DNA of 64,000 bases, taken from Thalassobaculum litoreum DSM 18839 (lineage in GTDB: Bacteria > Pseudomonadota > Alphaproteobacteria > Thalassobaculales > Thalassobaculaceae). A program made the position numbers and the translations under genes. The notes under the pieces were generated by a model that was not told where the DNA came from, did no database searches, and worked only from the letters and a program-made list of their open reading frames with translations. This document shows positions 17,072 through 25,895 of this stretch, in pieces (the stretch's first letter is position 1; every line of letters starts with the position of its first letter). The stretch is taken from NCBI RefSeq assembly GCF_900102465.1, contig NZ_FNBW01000008.1:218835-282834 (forward strand), written 5' to 3'.

Positions 17072-17781
17072 CGGCCGGCCTCCATCGGCGTTTCCCTCGG
17101 CCCCCGCAGCACGATGTCGAACACATAGCCCAGCGCGAAGCCCTCCTCGGTGACGTCGAGGGAGAAGTCGCTGACCAGGCGGTTGCGGGCGCCCTCGGGC
17201 GTCCCCAGAAAGATCGGATCGAGAGCCAGCAGCGGGTCGCCGGGGAAATACATCTGGGTGACCAGTCGGCTGGCGAAAGCCGGGCCGAACAGGGAGAGGT
17301 GGATGTGGTTCGGCCGCCAGGCATTGGCGTGATTCGGCCAGGGATAGGCGCCCGGCTTGATCGTGTAGAACCTGTAGCGGCCCTCGGCATCGGTGACAGC
17401 CCGGCCGCCGCCGAAGAAGTTGGGATCGAGCGGGGCGTCGTGCCGGTCGTTCTCGTGCACGTAGCGGCCGGCGGCGTTCGCCTGCCAGATCTCGATCAGC
17501 GCGTTCGGCTGCGGCCGGCCGAGCTCGTCGAGCACCCGGCCGGTGACCACGATGCGCTCGCCCAGGGCCTCGCCGTTCTTCGCCCCGTTCTTCGTCAGGT
17601 CGTTGTCCAGCGGCGCCAGGGATTCGTGGCCGTAGACCGGGCCGGTCAGCTCCGACAGGGAGTGCCGGATCGGAACCAGCGGCTTGGTCGGCCCGCGCTT
17701 GACCGTCGATTTATAGTCGGGATGGATCAGCGGCGGATGGGCCGCCCAGTCCCGCGGTGTGATGCTGTTTCCGTCAGCCAT
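17068..17781 (-). CDS. pcaH: Protocatechuate 3,4-dioxygenase, beta subunit
   Basis: This 237-residue catalytic subunit of the non-haem Fe(III) intradiol dioxygenase has the iron-ligand regions. They are Tyr in GRYVHENDRHDAPLDPNF-type sequence, Tyr in GRYRFYTIKPGAYPW, and the two His of WRPNHIHLSLFG. The length is normal for the family. It overlaps pcaD upstream by 8 bp and pcaG downstream by 4 bp, so the three genes form one translationally coupled operon for the protocatechuate branch of the beta-ketoadipate pathway. Confidence 0.97.
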   Translation of the reverse strand: MADGNSITPRDWAAHPPLIHPDYKSTVKRGPTKPLVPIRHSLSELTGPVYGHESLAPLDNDLTKNGAKNGEALGERIVVTGRVLDELGRPQPNALIEIWQANAAGRYVHENDRHDAPLDPNFFGGGRAVTDAEGRYRFYTIKPGAYPWPNHANAWRPNHIHLSLFGPAFASRLVTQMYFPGDPLLALDPIFLGTPEGARNRLVSDFSLDVTEEGFALGYVFDIVLRGPRETPMEAGR

Positions 17782-18574
17782 GGTTGACCTCCTTCAGAAG
17801 GGTCTTCAGCTCGGACACGACCGCGTCGGGCGCCTCGATGCTGGGCAGGTGGCCGACATCGGGCAGCTCGACATAGCGTGCGGTCGGCAGCGAGGCGGCG
17901 AAGGCGGAGACCACCTGCGGCGTCGTCGCCCCGTCCTCGCCGCCGCAGATCACGACACAGGGGACGGCGATGCCGGCGGCCTTGGCGGTGTAGTCGGCGT
18001 CGCGCAGGGCGGCACAGGCGGCGGCGTAGCCGTCGGCCGGGGTGCGGGTCAGCATCTGCCGGTAGCCGACGAGATCGACCGCCCGGTCCCGGTGGAAGAC
18101 CGGCGCGAACCAGCGCTGCAGGACAGTGTCCGCCATCGCCTCAAGCCCGTCGGTGCGCACCATGTCGATGCGCTGCTGCCAGAGATCGGCGGCACCGATC
18201 TTTGCCGCCGTGTCGCACATCATCAGCCCGGCGAAGGCCTCGGGCCGGGCGGCGTAGGCCGCCTGGGTGATCAGCCCGCCGATGGAGACACCGGCCATGA
18301 CCGTACGCGTGACGCCCAGATGGTCCAGCACCCCAAGGGCGTCGGCGGCGTAGCGTTCGATGGTGATCGGGGCGCCGCCCAACGCCGAGAGGCCGTGGCC
18401 GCGCTTGTCCATGCGGATGCAGTGCCAGCGGTCGCAGAGGGCCTCGACCACCGCATCCCAGATGCGCAGGTCGGTGCCGAGCGAATTCGAGAACAGCAGG
18501 GCGGGTCCGTCGGTGGGCCCGTCCTGGCGGACATGCAGCACGCACCCGCCCACGTCGACGAAAGTCGATGCCAT
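17774..18574 (-). CDS. pcaD: 3-oxoadipate enol-lactonase
   Basis: This 266-residue alpha/beta hydrolase has the oxyanion region LLFSNSLGTDLRIWD, nucleophile Ser97 in AGVSIGGL, and the C-terminal catalytic His in LPDVGHLPSIEAP. The NSLGTDLRIWD signature is typical of PcaD, which opens 3-oxoadipate enol-lactone to 3-oxoadipate. It is the first gene of the pcaD-pcaH-pcaG operon. pcaB and pcaC, needed for the intervening steps, are not in this window. Confidence 0.93.
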   Translation of the reverse strand: MASTFVDVGGCVLHVRQDGPTDGPALLFSNSLGTDLRIWDAVVEALCDRWHCIRMDKRGHGLSALGGAPITIERYAADALGVLDHLGVTRTVMAGVSIGGLITQAAYAARPEAFAGLMMCDTAAKIGAADLWQQRIDMVRTDGLEAMADTVLQRWFAPVFHRDRAVDLVGYRQMLTRTPADGYAAACAALRDADYTAKAAGIAVPCVVICGGEDGATTPQVVSAFAASLPTARYVELPDVGHLPSIEAPDAVVSELKTLLKEVNHG

Positions 18575-18655
18575 CAATCCTCCCCTTGGTGACGCGGTCT
18601 TTCGCCTATCCTGCCTCCAAGGGAGAGGGACGTCGAGTGCGCTGCCCGCCGACAG

Positions 18656-18688
18656 CAAAATGCCCCGGCCAGACCTGACCGGGGCATT
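18656..18688 (-). terminator. Rho-independent terminator for the TRAP transporter operon
   Basis: Read on the minus strand, a 9-bp stem (ATGCCCCGG with CCGGGGCAT, 18679-18687 and 18660-18668) closes a 10-base loop and is followed by a short T-run. It lies about 70 bp after the dctM-like stop codon. Confidence 0.7.
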
Positions 18689-18754
18689 GGCTTCGCGAGG
18701 CGAAGGTCGGCCGACCGGAAGCGGAGCGGGACCGGCCCGTCCGCTTCCGGGTGC

Positions 18755-21427
18755 TTAGAAGTTCAGCGAGATGTTGCGGTGCTCGGAGCTGCACGAGGCG
18801 ACGTACAGGGCGACCTCGCGCGGCAGCCTCGCCTGCTGGCGCAGGCCGATCGTGTCGTCGATCGCGTCCTCATAGGCCTCCACCTGCGGCAGCAGGGCGT
18901 CGGACGCCTCAGCCCGCCAGGCGATGTCGGCCTCCAGTGCTGCGACGGCCTCGGCATGCTCGGCCAGTGCCTGGTCGGGATCCGGCTGCCTGGTGTTGGT
19001 GGTCCGCAGCTCGCGGCGGGCCTTCGACAGGGCCGAACGGATGTCGCCCGCTCCCTCGATGTCGCCGACCCGGCCTTCGACCGCCTGGATCTCTTCCATC
19101 GCCACTTCCGGATCCTTGGTGCGGATGGTGTCCGCCAGAGCCTTGATCTCGCTCTCGAGTGCGACGAGTTGGTCGGCGCCCCGCAGGACCCGCATGAAGG
19201 TCTGGATCGGCTCGTAGGCGTTGTCGACGACGCGGCGGTAGTTCAGATAGGCCCGCTTCTCCTCGGAGAGCAGCTTCTTGAATTCGCCGTGCACCTGATC
19301 CCAGTTGCTCGGCATCTCGGACATCAGGGTTTCTTTTTCTGCCGTCAGTTCCTCTGCCCGGTTTTGCAGCCGCTCGATGTCCTCGACTTCGTCCGGCGCC
19401 TGGCGCTGAAGCTGACCGGCCCGGCGCTGGGCGGCTTCCAACTCCTCGGCGTTGCGGCGCAGGGCCGCCTCGATCCGGCGCACCTCGGTGCGAACCGGAT
19501 CGTAGGTTCCTGCAGCGGCGGCGATCGCCGCGCTGGTGGCACGCGCGTCGTCCAGGGCCTGGAAGGCGTTCTCGGCTCCGTTGACGGCCCGGGTCACTTC
19601 GCCCGCAACCGTCTTCGGAACGCCGGACAGATCCCAGCCCTTGGCGGTCTGGATGGCGGAGCGGATGGTATCGCCCTCTTCCTGGAACGCCTGGTACACG
19701 TACTCCTCGATACAGGCCTGCAGGCGGGGGTTCTGCGGCGGCGGCGCGGTCTCGCCGAGCAGCGAGAGACGCGACGGCAGATAGTTCACCAGCGGCGGGT
19801 TGGCGCCGACGATCAGCAGCGCGATGAGCTGCAGGGTGATGAACGGCACCACGCCCTTGTACATGTCCAGGGTCCGCACGGCCGCCGGAGCGACGCCGCG
19901 CAGGTAGAACAGGGCGAAGCCGAAGGGCGGGGTGAGGAACGAGGTCTGGATGTTCAGGCCGATCATCACGCCAAGCCAGACGGCGGTGATGTTGGCGGAC
20001 GGGTCGGCAAGCAGGATCGGCGCCACGATCGGCACCACGACGACGGCGATCTCGATGAAGTCGAGGAAGAAGCCGAGGACGAAGATCACCGCCATGACGA
20101 TGATGAACTGGGCCCAGAACCCGCCGGGCAGACCCAGCAGGAACTCCTTCACGAGCTCCTCGCCGCCGAAGCCGCGGAAGGCGGCGGTCAGCATGGCGGC
20201 GCCGAGCAGGATGATGAACACCAGCGAGGTTGTCTTCGCCGTCTCCATCATCACGCCTTGCAGCGTCTCGTTGGTCCGGTAGGTGCGGATCAGGCTCCAG
20301 ACGACGCCGATCAGGAACACCACGGTGGCGATGACCGCCAGGGTGACGCCGAGCTGATCCGACGGGCCGTGGATCGCCCGGATGTTGACGTGCCAGACGC
20401 TGGTGATGATCAGGATGGCGACCACTGCGCCGCCGGCCAGGATCGCCGGCCAGTAGGTCCGCGCCTTGCCGTCGTAGAGGCGGTAGCCGGCCATGACCGT
20501 GGCGCCGACCGCGCCGATGGCGCCGGCCTGGTTCACCGTCGCGATGCCGGTGATGATCGAGCCCAGCACCACGAAGATCAGAGTCAGCGGCGGGACCAGG
20601 GCGAGGGTGACGCGCATCGCGAAGCGACGGTCATAGGACCCTTCGAACGGCACCGGCGGGGCGATGTCGCGGCGGATGAAGGCCACGACGAAGATGAACA
20701 GCATGTACAGGCCGACCAGGACGAGGCCCGGGACCAGCGCGCCCATGAACATGTCGCCGGCGCTGGTGGAGGACACGGCGAACTCGCTCGGCATGGCGAA
20801 CTCGCCGGTCGCCGCCTTGTACAGGTTGGTGCGCAGGCTGCTGGCCTGGTCGACCGCGTTGGAGAGCTGGTCGGCCAGGATGATCAGCACGATGGACGGC
20901 GGAATGATCTGGCCCAGGGTGCCGGAGGCGGCGATCGTGCCGGTCGACAGCCAGTTGGCGTAGTTGTTGCGCATCATCGCCGGCAGGGAGATCAGGCCCA
21001 TGGCCACGACGGTCGCGCCCAGGATGCCGGTCGTCGCCGCCAGCAGCGCGCCCACGAACACCACCGAGATGCCGAGACCGCCGCGGATCGGACCGAAGAG
21101 CTGCGCCATGGAGACCAGCAGGTCCTCGGCGATCTTCGAGCGCTGCAGCATGATCCCCATGAACACGAACAACGGGATCGCTATGAGCGTGTCGCGTTCA
21201 ACCTCCCAGTAAATTCCTCGGAAGTTGGTGACGCCGGCGCTCAGCCAGTTTGTCGGCCCGCCCTGGGCGAAGAAGGCGTCCGGGTTTCCGGTCGCGAGCA
21301 TGCCGGCGGCAGCGGCGAGCAGGATACTGATGATGGCCGATCCCGGCAGCGCGAAGGCGACCGGGAAGCCGGAGGCGAGAGCCCCGGCCATAAGCAGCAC
21401 CAGAATGACGACGAAAAGGACTTCCAT
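18755..21427 (-). CDS. TRAP transporter large permease (DctM) with a C-terminal coiled-coil extension
   Basis: Residues 1-about 558 of this 890-residue protein form the multi-spanning DctM permease that drives sodium-coupled uptake with the DctP binding protein. Family hallmarks include IPLFVFMGIMLQRS, ASGTLGQIIPPSIVLIILAD and GLNIQTSFLTPPFGFALFYLRG. After the last membrane span (TLQLIALLIVGANPPLVNYLP) comes a soluble tail of about 330 residues (560-890). It is rich in E, R, A and Q with heptad-like runs (RRIEAALRRNAEELEAAQRRAGQLQ), a strong coiled-coil prediction by eye. I know of no described function for such a tail. It is the last gene of the dctP-dctQ-dctM operon. Confidence 0.92.
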   Translation of the reverse strand: MEVLFVVILVLLMAGALASGFPVAFALPGSAIISILLAAAAGMLATGNPDAFFAQGGPTNWLSAGVTNFRGIYWEVERDTLIAIPLFVFMGIMLQRSKIAEDLLVSMAQLFGPIRGGLGISVVFVGALLAATTGILGATVVAMGLISLPAMMRNNYANWLSTGTIAASGTLGQIIPPSIVLIILADQLSNAVDQASSLRTNLYKAATGEFAMPSEFAVSSTSAGDMFMGALVPGLVLVGLYMLFIFVVAFIRRDIAPPVPFEGSYDRRFAMRVTLALVPPLTLIFVVLGSIITGIATVNQAGAIGAVGATVMAGYRLYDGKARTYWPAILAGGAVVAILIITSVWHVNIRAIHGPSDQLGVTLAVIATVVFLIGVVWSLIRTYRTNETLQGVMMETAKTTSLVFIILLGAAMLTAAFRGFGGEELVKEFLLGLPGGFWAQFIIVMAVIFVLGFFLDFIEIAVVVVPIVAPILLADPSANITAVWLGVMIGLNIQTSFLTPPFGFALFYLRGVAPAAVRTLDMYKGVVPFITLQLIALLIVGANPPLVNYLPSRLSLLGETAPPPQNPRLQACIEEYVYQAFQEEGDTIRSAIQTAKGWDLSGVPKTVAGEVTRAVNGAENAFQALDDARATSAAIAAAAGTYDPVRTEVRRIEAALRRNAEELEAAQRRAGQLQRQAPDEVEDIERLQNRAEELTAEKETLMSEMPSNWDQVHGEFKKLLSEEKRAYLNYRRVVDNAYEPIQTFMRVLRGADQLVALESEIKALADTIRTKDPEVAMEEIQAVEGRVGDIEGAGDIRSALSKARRELRTTNTRQPDPDQALAEHAEAVAALEADIAWRAEASDALLPQVEAYEDAIDDTIGLRQQARLPREVALYVASCSSEHRNISLNF

Positions 21428-21505
21428 GACGCTTTGGCTTTCCTGAGTCCGGGGCGTTCCGTATCCGGGGTCGAGACCGCGGTCGGTCGATGAATTGGCG
21501 GTCGG

Positions 21506-22534
21506 TTAGGCGGCAGCGCTCGGCGCGATCTCGCGCGCGCCGGGCTCCTGGCGGTAATTGGCGATGCTCTCCAGCACGCAGCTGGTGAACTGGACGCACA
21601 TGGTCACGGCGAAGATCGCGAGGAACCCGGCCATCCAGTACTTCACATACATGCCGAAGCCGGACTGCGAGACCTCGTAGGCGAGCAGCGGGCTGTTGAT
21701 GATGCTCGACTGATTCCACATGCCGAGGATCATGATCGTCCAGCACAGGAGCAGCCCCAGGAAGATGGCGCCGATCGCATTGATCAGGCCCTTGGTCTTG
21801 TCGCTGAAGCCGGCATACAGCACATCCACGCGGACATGCCCGTCCTCGAACAGGGTGTAGGCACTGGCGAACAGGAACAGGGCGCCGTACCAGAAGCGCA
21901 CCAGGTCGCCCTGGAAGGCCTGCTCGTAGGAGAACACGAAGCGGCTCAGAACGATGCCCAGCTCGGCCAGGACGACCAGCAGGGCAAGCCAGTGGAAACC
22001 GAGCGACCGGGACCGGGCGGCGATCACCAGCGCCACGATCAGCATCGGCGCGTGCACGAAGGGACCGCGGAAGCGGGATCGGCCGAGCTCGGTGCCGAGT
22101 TCGGCGCCCAGGAGCTGGTCGGCCAGCGCTTCGACCCGCAGGAAGGAGATCACAGCGTCGACCAGGCCGATCAGCAGCACGCTCCAGAAGGCGAAGCGCA
22201 CGACGAAATTGGCGATGGCGGCCATCGCCATGGCATCGGCGCGCAGGTTGCGCGACGGCGACCGGGTCACGAACACGATCGCGAGGACGATGCTCAGCAC
22301 GAAAAGCGCCGTCTGCAGCAGCGCCAGCACGAGCCCGGTGCCGGTCGGCCGGGGCTCGGCGATCAGCGCGAAGACGCCAGGCCATTCGAGCCAGAAGCAC
22401 AGGAAATTGTTGATGACGTAGGCAAAGGCCATCGTGACGGATATCCAGCCGAAAGTGCGGATCACCGCGGTTCCGGGTCGGTATGCGTCTGCGCCCATGG
22501 CGTCCGCGTAGGCGCCGTCAGTTGCCGTGCTCAT
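21506..22534 (-). CDS. TRAP transporter small permease (DctQ), long form
   Basis: This 342-residue membrane protein is about twice the length of a typical DctQ. An N-terminal part (about 20-205) has several hydrophobic spans of its own. The canonical four-span DctQ domain follows (about 215-325), including LFLFASAYTLFEDGHVRVDVLYAGFSDKTKGLINAIG, the recognisable DctQ core. It lies between the binding-protein and large-permease genes and should help assemble the transporter. Extended DctQ subunits occur with the larger DctM type, which fits its neighbour. Confidence 0.88.
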   Translation of the reverse strand: MSTATDGAYADAMGADAYRPGTAVIRTFGWISVTMAFAYVINNFLCFWLEWPGVFALIAEPRPTGTGLVLALLQTALFVLSIVLAIVFVTRSPSRNLRADAMAMAAIANFVVRFAFWSVLLIGLVDAVISFLRVEALADQLLGAELGTELGRSRFRGPFVHAPMLIVALVIAARSRSLGFHWLALLVVLAELGIVLSRFVFSYEQAFQGDLVRFWYGALFLFASAYTLFEDGHVRVDVLYAGFSDKTKGLINAIGAIFLGLLLCWTIMILGMWNQSSIINSPLLAYEVSQSGFGMYVKYWMAGFLAIFAVTMCVQFTSCVLESIANYRQEPGAREIAPSAAA

Positions 22535-22651
22535 GTCTAACCCTTGAGAAGGACCGGTCCGATCAGACCGCGGGACGTTCCCGGCGGTCGAAACAGGGAG
22601 GCAGACGGAGCGCGTGCTCCGTCTGCCCCGGAAATGTCCGGCGTATCGACC

Positions 22652-23749
22652 TTAGAGGCCGAGCACCCGGTTGCGCTGAGAGTAGTAAGCGCCTTCGGAC
22701 AGCTTCATCCAGGAGCCGACATCGGCGCGCGCGGCGGCGAAGCTCTCATGGATGCGGTTGGCCAGCTCGGAGTGGGCGCGGGCCTCTTCGTAGACCTCGG
22801 CCGAGGCGTCACCGAACGCGTCATAGACGTCGTCGTTGAACTCCTTCAGCTCGACGCCGTGCTCGTTGACGAGCTTGGCGAGGTAGCGGCCGTTGTTCGC
22901 GTTGTACTCGGACATCATGACCTGGCACTCCTCGTACGCGCAGGCCTGGATCAGCAGCTGATCCGACTTGTTCAGGCCTTCCCACCAGGTCTTGTTCATG
23001 CCGAGGGAGTCGAATCCGCCCGGCTCGTGCATGCCCGGATAGTAGTAGTACTTCGCGGCCTCGTAGAACTTCAGGAAGTAGTCGTTCCACGGACCGACCC
23101 ACTCGGTGGCGTCGATGGCGCCGGAGACCAGGTTCTCGTAGATCTGGCCGCCCGGCAGGGACACCGGCGAGGCGCCCAGCTTGGCCATGACGTCGCCGCC
23201 GAGGCCCGGCATGCGGATCTTCAGCCCCTTGAAGTCCTCCGCCGAGTTGATCTCCTTGTTGAACCAGCCGCCCATCTGGACGCCGGTGTTACCGGAGGCC
23301 AGGCACTTCAGGCCGAATTCGCCGGCGAGCTCGTCCCAGAGCTCCTGGCCACCCATGAAGTGGATCCACGAACCCATTTCGTTCTCGGTCAGGCCGAACG
23401 GAACGGACGTGAAGTACGCCCAGCCCGGGTGCTTGCCTTTCCAGTAGTAGTCGGCCGCGTGGTAGCACTGCGCGTTGCCCGAGGCGACTTCGTCGAACAC
23501 GTCGAACGCACCGACGCGCTCGCCGGCGGCGAAGTACTGAACCTGGAAGCGGCCGTCGGAGACGTCCTGGATGCGCTGTGCCAGACGCTGGGCACCGGTG
23601 CCCAGACCCGGGAAGTCGCGCGGCCAGGTCGAAACCATCACCATCTCGATGCGCTCTTGCGCGATCGCCGGCGCCGCAAGGGTGGTCGATGCAGCAGCAC
23701 CGCCGACCGCAGCGATGCCTGCGTTCTTGATAAATTCACGACGTTTCAT
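22652..23749 (-). CDS. TRAP transporter solute-binding protein (DctP/TakP-like)
   Basis: This 365-residue periplasmic binding protein starts with a twin-arginine signal (MKRREFIKNAGIAAVGGAAA) and an AxA cleavage site near APAIAQ. Its mature region resembles TakP-type receptors for 2-oxo acids or related carboxylates. It has the carboxylate-binding Arg region (FKGLKIRMPGLGGDVMAKLG) and GAIDATEWVGPWNDYFLKFYE, where the W/E segment shapes the pocket. GGGAGCAG precedes the ATG. It is the first gene of the transporter operon. The ligand is inferred only from family resemblance. Confidence 0.92.
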   Translation of the reverse strand: MKRREFIKNAGIAAVGGAAASTTLAAPAIAQERIEMVMVSTWPRDFPGLGTGAQRLAQRIQDVSDGRFQVQYFAAGERVGAFDVFDEVASGNAQCYHAADYYWKGKHPGWAYFTSVPFGLTENEMGSWIHFMGGQELWDELAGEFGLKCLASGNTGVQMGGWFNKEINSAEDFKGLKIRMPGLGGDVMAKLGASPVSLPGGQIYENLVSGAIDATEWVGPWNDYFLKFYEAAKYYYYPGMHEPGGFDSLGMNKTWWEGLNKSDQLLIQACAYEECQVMMSEYNANNGRYLAKLVNEHGVELKEFNDDVYDAFGDASAEVYEEARAHSELANRIHESFAAARADVGSWMKLSEGAYYSQRNRVLGL

Positions 23750-23831
23750 GGTTGTCTGCTCCCTGCTTAAGGTCGTTTCTGGGACGTATGGTCAATTGAA
23801 AGCGTTGCCCCACTTAAGCTTTCCGGGGGCG

Positions 23832-23859
23832 ATCATACCTAGCGGCGATTTTTGGTAAA
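23832..23859 (-). promoter_or_regulatory. Putative sigma-70 promoter of the TRAP operon
   Basis: On the minus strand, TTTACC (23859-23854) and TATGAT (23837-23832) are separated by 16 bp. They match 4/6 and 5/6 of the -35 and -10 consensus. This would start transcription about 75 bases before the dctP ATG. Confidence 0.5.
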
Positions 23860-24272
23860 GCCCAAGTGTGCACTGCGCCATGACATGATCAATGTCCACG
23901 CGAGCCGCGTCCCCCGGCCTCGTGACTTCTTGTTGGATGCTCCTTAACACGAATGCCACAGACGTTGCGACAACGAGTTTGAGTGGCCGAGTGTGGCGGT
24001 TTGCGCCCTTTTACCCATGGCGGGAAATTGGGGTTCGGATCGGAAACCACCGATCTCGCATCGCGATGCGGCCGGGTGACGCAGATGTGCCGCCGTGGGT
24101 CGCGGAAAGCCGGTCTTTCGCAAGATTGAGTTGGTTTCACGCAGCTCTGCGCCGGGATTGAAATCCGTTGAGCTCACTCGGCTTAGGCGGCCGGGAATGG
24201 TGCGCTGCGGGAAATGTTGAGTTTCTCCTATGTTCTTTCGGAAAAATACGATAATAACTATTAAAGCGTGTA

Positions 24273-24300
24273 TATAATGGGGCCATCCAAAATCAGGAGG
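24273..24300 (+). promoter_or_regulatory. Consensus -10 box and strong ribosome site before an unrecognised gene
   Basis: A perfect TATAAT (24273-24278), preceded by an AT-rich tract, is followed by AGGAGG (24295-24300) 5 bp before ATG 24306. No good -35 is seen at 16-18 bp. The leader would be only about 20 bases. These signals argue that the gene behind them is, or recently was, expressed. Confidence 0.55.
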
Positions 24301-24305
24301 CTAGC

Positions 24306-25776
24306 ATGGCAGCACGCGCGGCGACCGACTCCACAAGGACCTCCGGCCATGCCGATGGCTTCGGATCGCGCATCACGCCTGCTGTTTCGGACACCCTGGA
24401 CCCCGGCCCAACCGCCGCCGTGATCGTCATCGCCCGCGCCCGGCGGCGGCTAGTCGATGCGCTGATGGACGCGGGGCGCATCCGCTCGATCCGCTCTGCC
24501 CGCTCCGCCATCCCGGCACCCAGCGCGGAAAGCCCCCGTGCCCGCCGGTTCGAGGCCGCGGATTTCATCGGCCTGGCGCTGACCGTCGTCGCCGGCCGTT
24601 CCGGTCTGTCGGCAGCGGTCCACGGAGCGGCGGATGTCCCGTGGCGGGCCACGCGCCCTGTCGGCCCTGTTTCGCGCGCTCGCCGACCATGGGGCGACGC
24701 CGGCGGATGCGTCCCTGCGTTTCGACGCCCCGGCCGTGCGGGGGGAACTGGTGTGTCTCGGCCGTCTGGCAGTGCTCCCGGCATCGGGCGTCGCGGCGGT
24801 CGCGGCCACGGCACCGGAGGTCGCCGGCCTGCTCTGCGATTTCGCGACGCGGGCGACGGAGGGCGGTGCGGCCGGGCCTCCCGCATGTGCGAAACGATGG
24901 TCCGGCCCTGTGGCTTTCGGCGTTGCCGCTCTGGAGAGCCGGATCGAGGCGTCGACCGTGGGGCCGGAGGGCGACAACCTTCCCGATGCCGTCGTTCTCA
25001 CGCGCCTGTTTCTGCGGCGGCTGCCGGTCGGTTCCGCGGCGGCAAGGCTTCCCTGTGCCGTGGGCCGGGAGGCTCGGCCGATTGGACCCGAGCCCCGGCC
25101 GACGGTGATCCCCATCTATCCGGCGGCCGACCGGGGGCTGTTCCGCTCGATCGCCCAGTGGCGGTTGACGGGCCTGCCGCCGTCACGGCGCTGCGCCTTC
25201 GATCGGACGCTGGGCCGCCCGCTCACCCGGTGGGGCAGGGACGCCGTGACGCTTGCCACCCTGTCGGTCGGGTCGCGGGACTGGTTGGCGCTGCGGGCGG
25301 AGGCGGGCTGTTCCGACCTGCGGCTGCGCGTGGTCGGTGGGACGGCGGTGGTGCTGATCGATCGCAGTCTGGGGGCCGTGCGCGACGCGGTTCGGCAGGC
25401 GATCTGGGCGCTGGCGCGGCAGGGACGGGCCGCCCTGTCGCCGCAGGCCTGTGCCGCGGTGATGGCGGCGGCGCTCGCCTTTCACGGAGCGACGGGCCAA
25501 ACCCTGGTCTGCCGGCGGCTGGACGGATCGGTTCTGCTGATGGCGGTGGAGGTCGACTGGATCGATCCGTGGGGGACCCGGCGCTCGGACGCCGACGCGA
25601 TCGACGCCATCGCCGACATGGCCCCGCTGGCCGCGATCCGTCTGCTCGACGCCGCACGGACCGCCCTGGCCGATCACCCGGCCTGCTGGAGGCTGGTCGA
25701 GGCCCGGGGGGCGGACGGCGCGCGGCAGCTCTCGGTCCGGCTCGCCGACGGCCTGCTGACGCCGCGCGAGGGATGA
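24306..25776 (+). pseudogene. Unrecognised gene, apparently split by a +1 frameshift
   Basis: The well-signalled ATG opens a frame that reads plausibly for about 110 residues (..RRRLVDALMDAGRIRSIR.., FIGLALTVVAGRSGLSAA). It then turns into Gly/Arg-rich shadow sequence without a stop. A second frame, open from 24583, takes over near 24634 and gives about 380 residues with normal composition (SRGGPRALSALFRALADHG.. to ..RLADGLLTPREG). One extra C in the CCC run at 24638-24640 would join both into a protein of about 490 residues. I recognise no family, signal peptide or membrane span. The options are a true pseudogene, a sequence error, a programmed shift, or two genes. It lies between the TRAP operon and aspS. 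Confidence 0.5.
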
Positions 25777-25895
25777 TCCGTCCGGTCACGCATATCCCGG
25801 TGTCTTCGCGCGGTCCGCAGCGGCGTTTCTCTTGACCTTCCCGACGCTGCGTGCAACGTGGCGGCCGTTTCCCGCTACGCACTGTTGACGCCATC

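Larger units (their letters stand above)
23750..24305. other. 556-bp intergenic region with divergent promoters
   Basis: The left end carries the dctP leader and promoter on the minus strand. The right end carries an AT-rich promoter and a strong ribosome site for the following plus-strand gene. The middle (about 23890-24240) has visibly lower GC than the neighbouring genes. Short ORFs of 70-90 codons exist on both strands there, but none has a ribosome site, family motif or convincing codon bias, so no gene is called. Confidence 0.5.

Noticed and set aside
18779..21493. Plus-strand open frame of about 900 codons opposite the dctM-like gene
   Set aside because: It is antisense to a clear TRAP permease. 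The product is an H/D/Q/G-rich shadow with no ribosome site.
23892..24177. Two overlapping short ORFs on opposite strands in the gap after dctP
   Set aside because: There is no ribosome site, no recognisable motif and no supporting codon bias.
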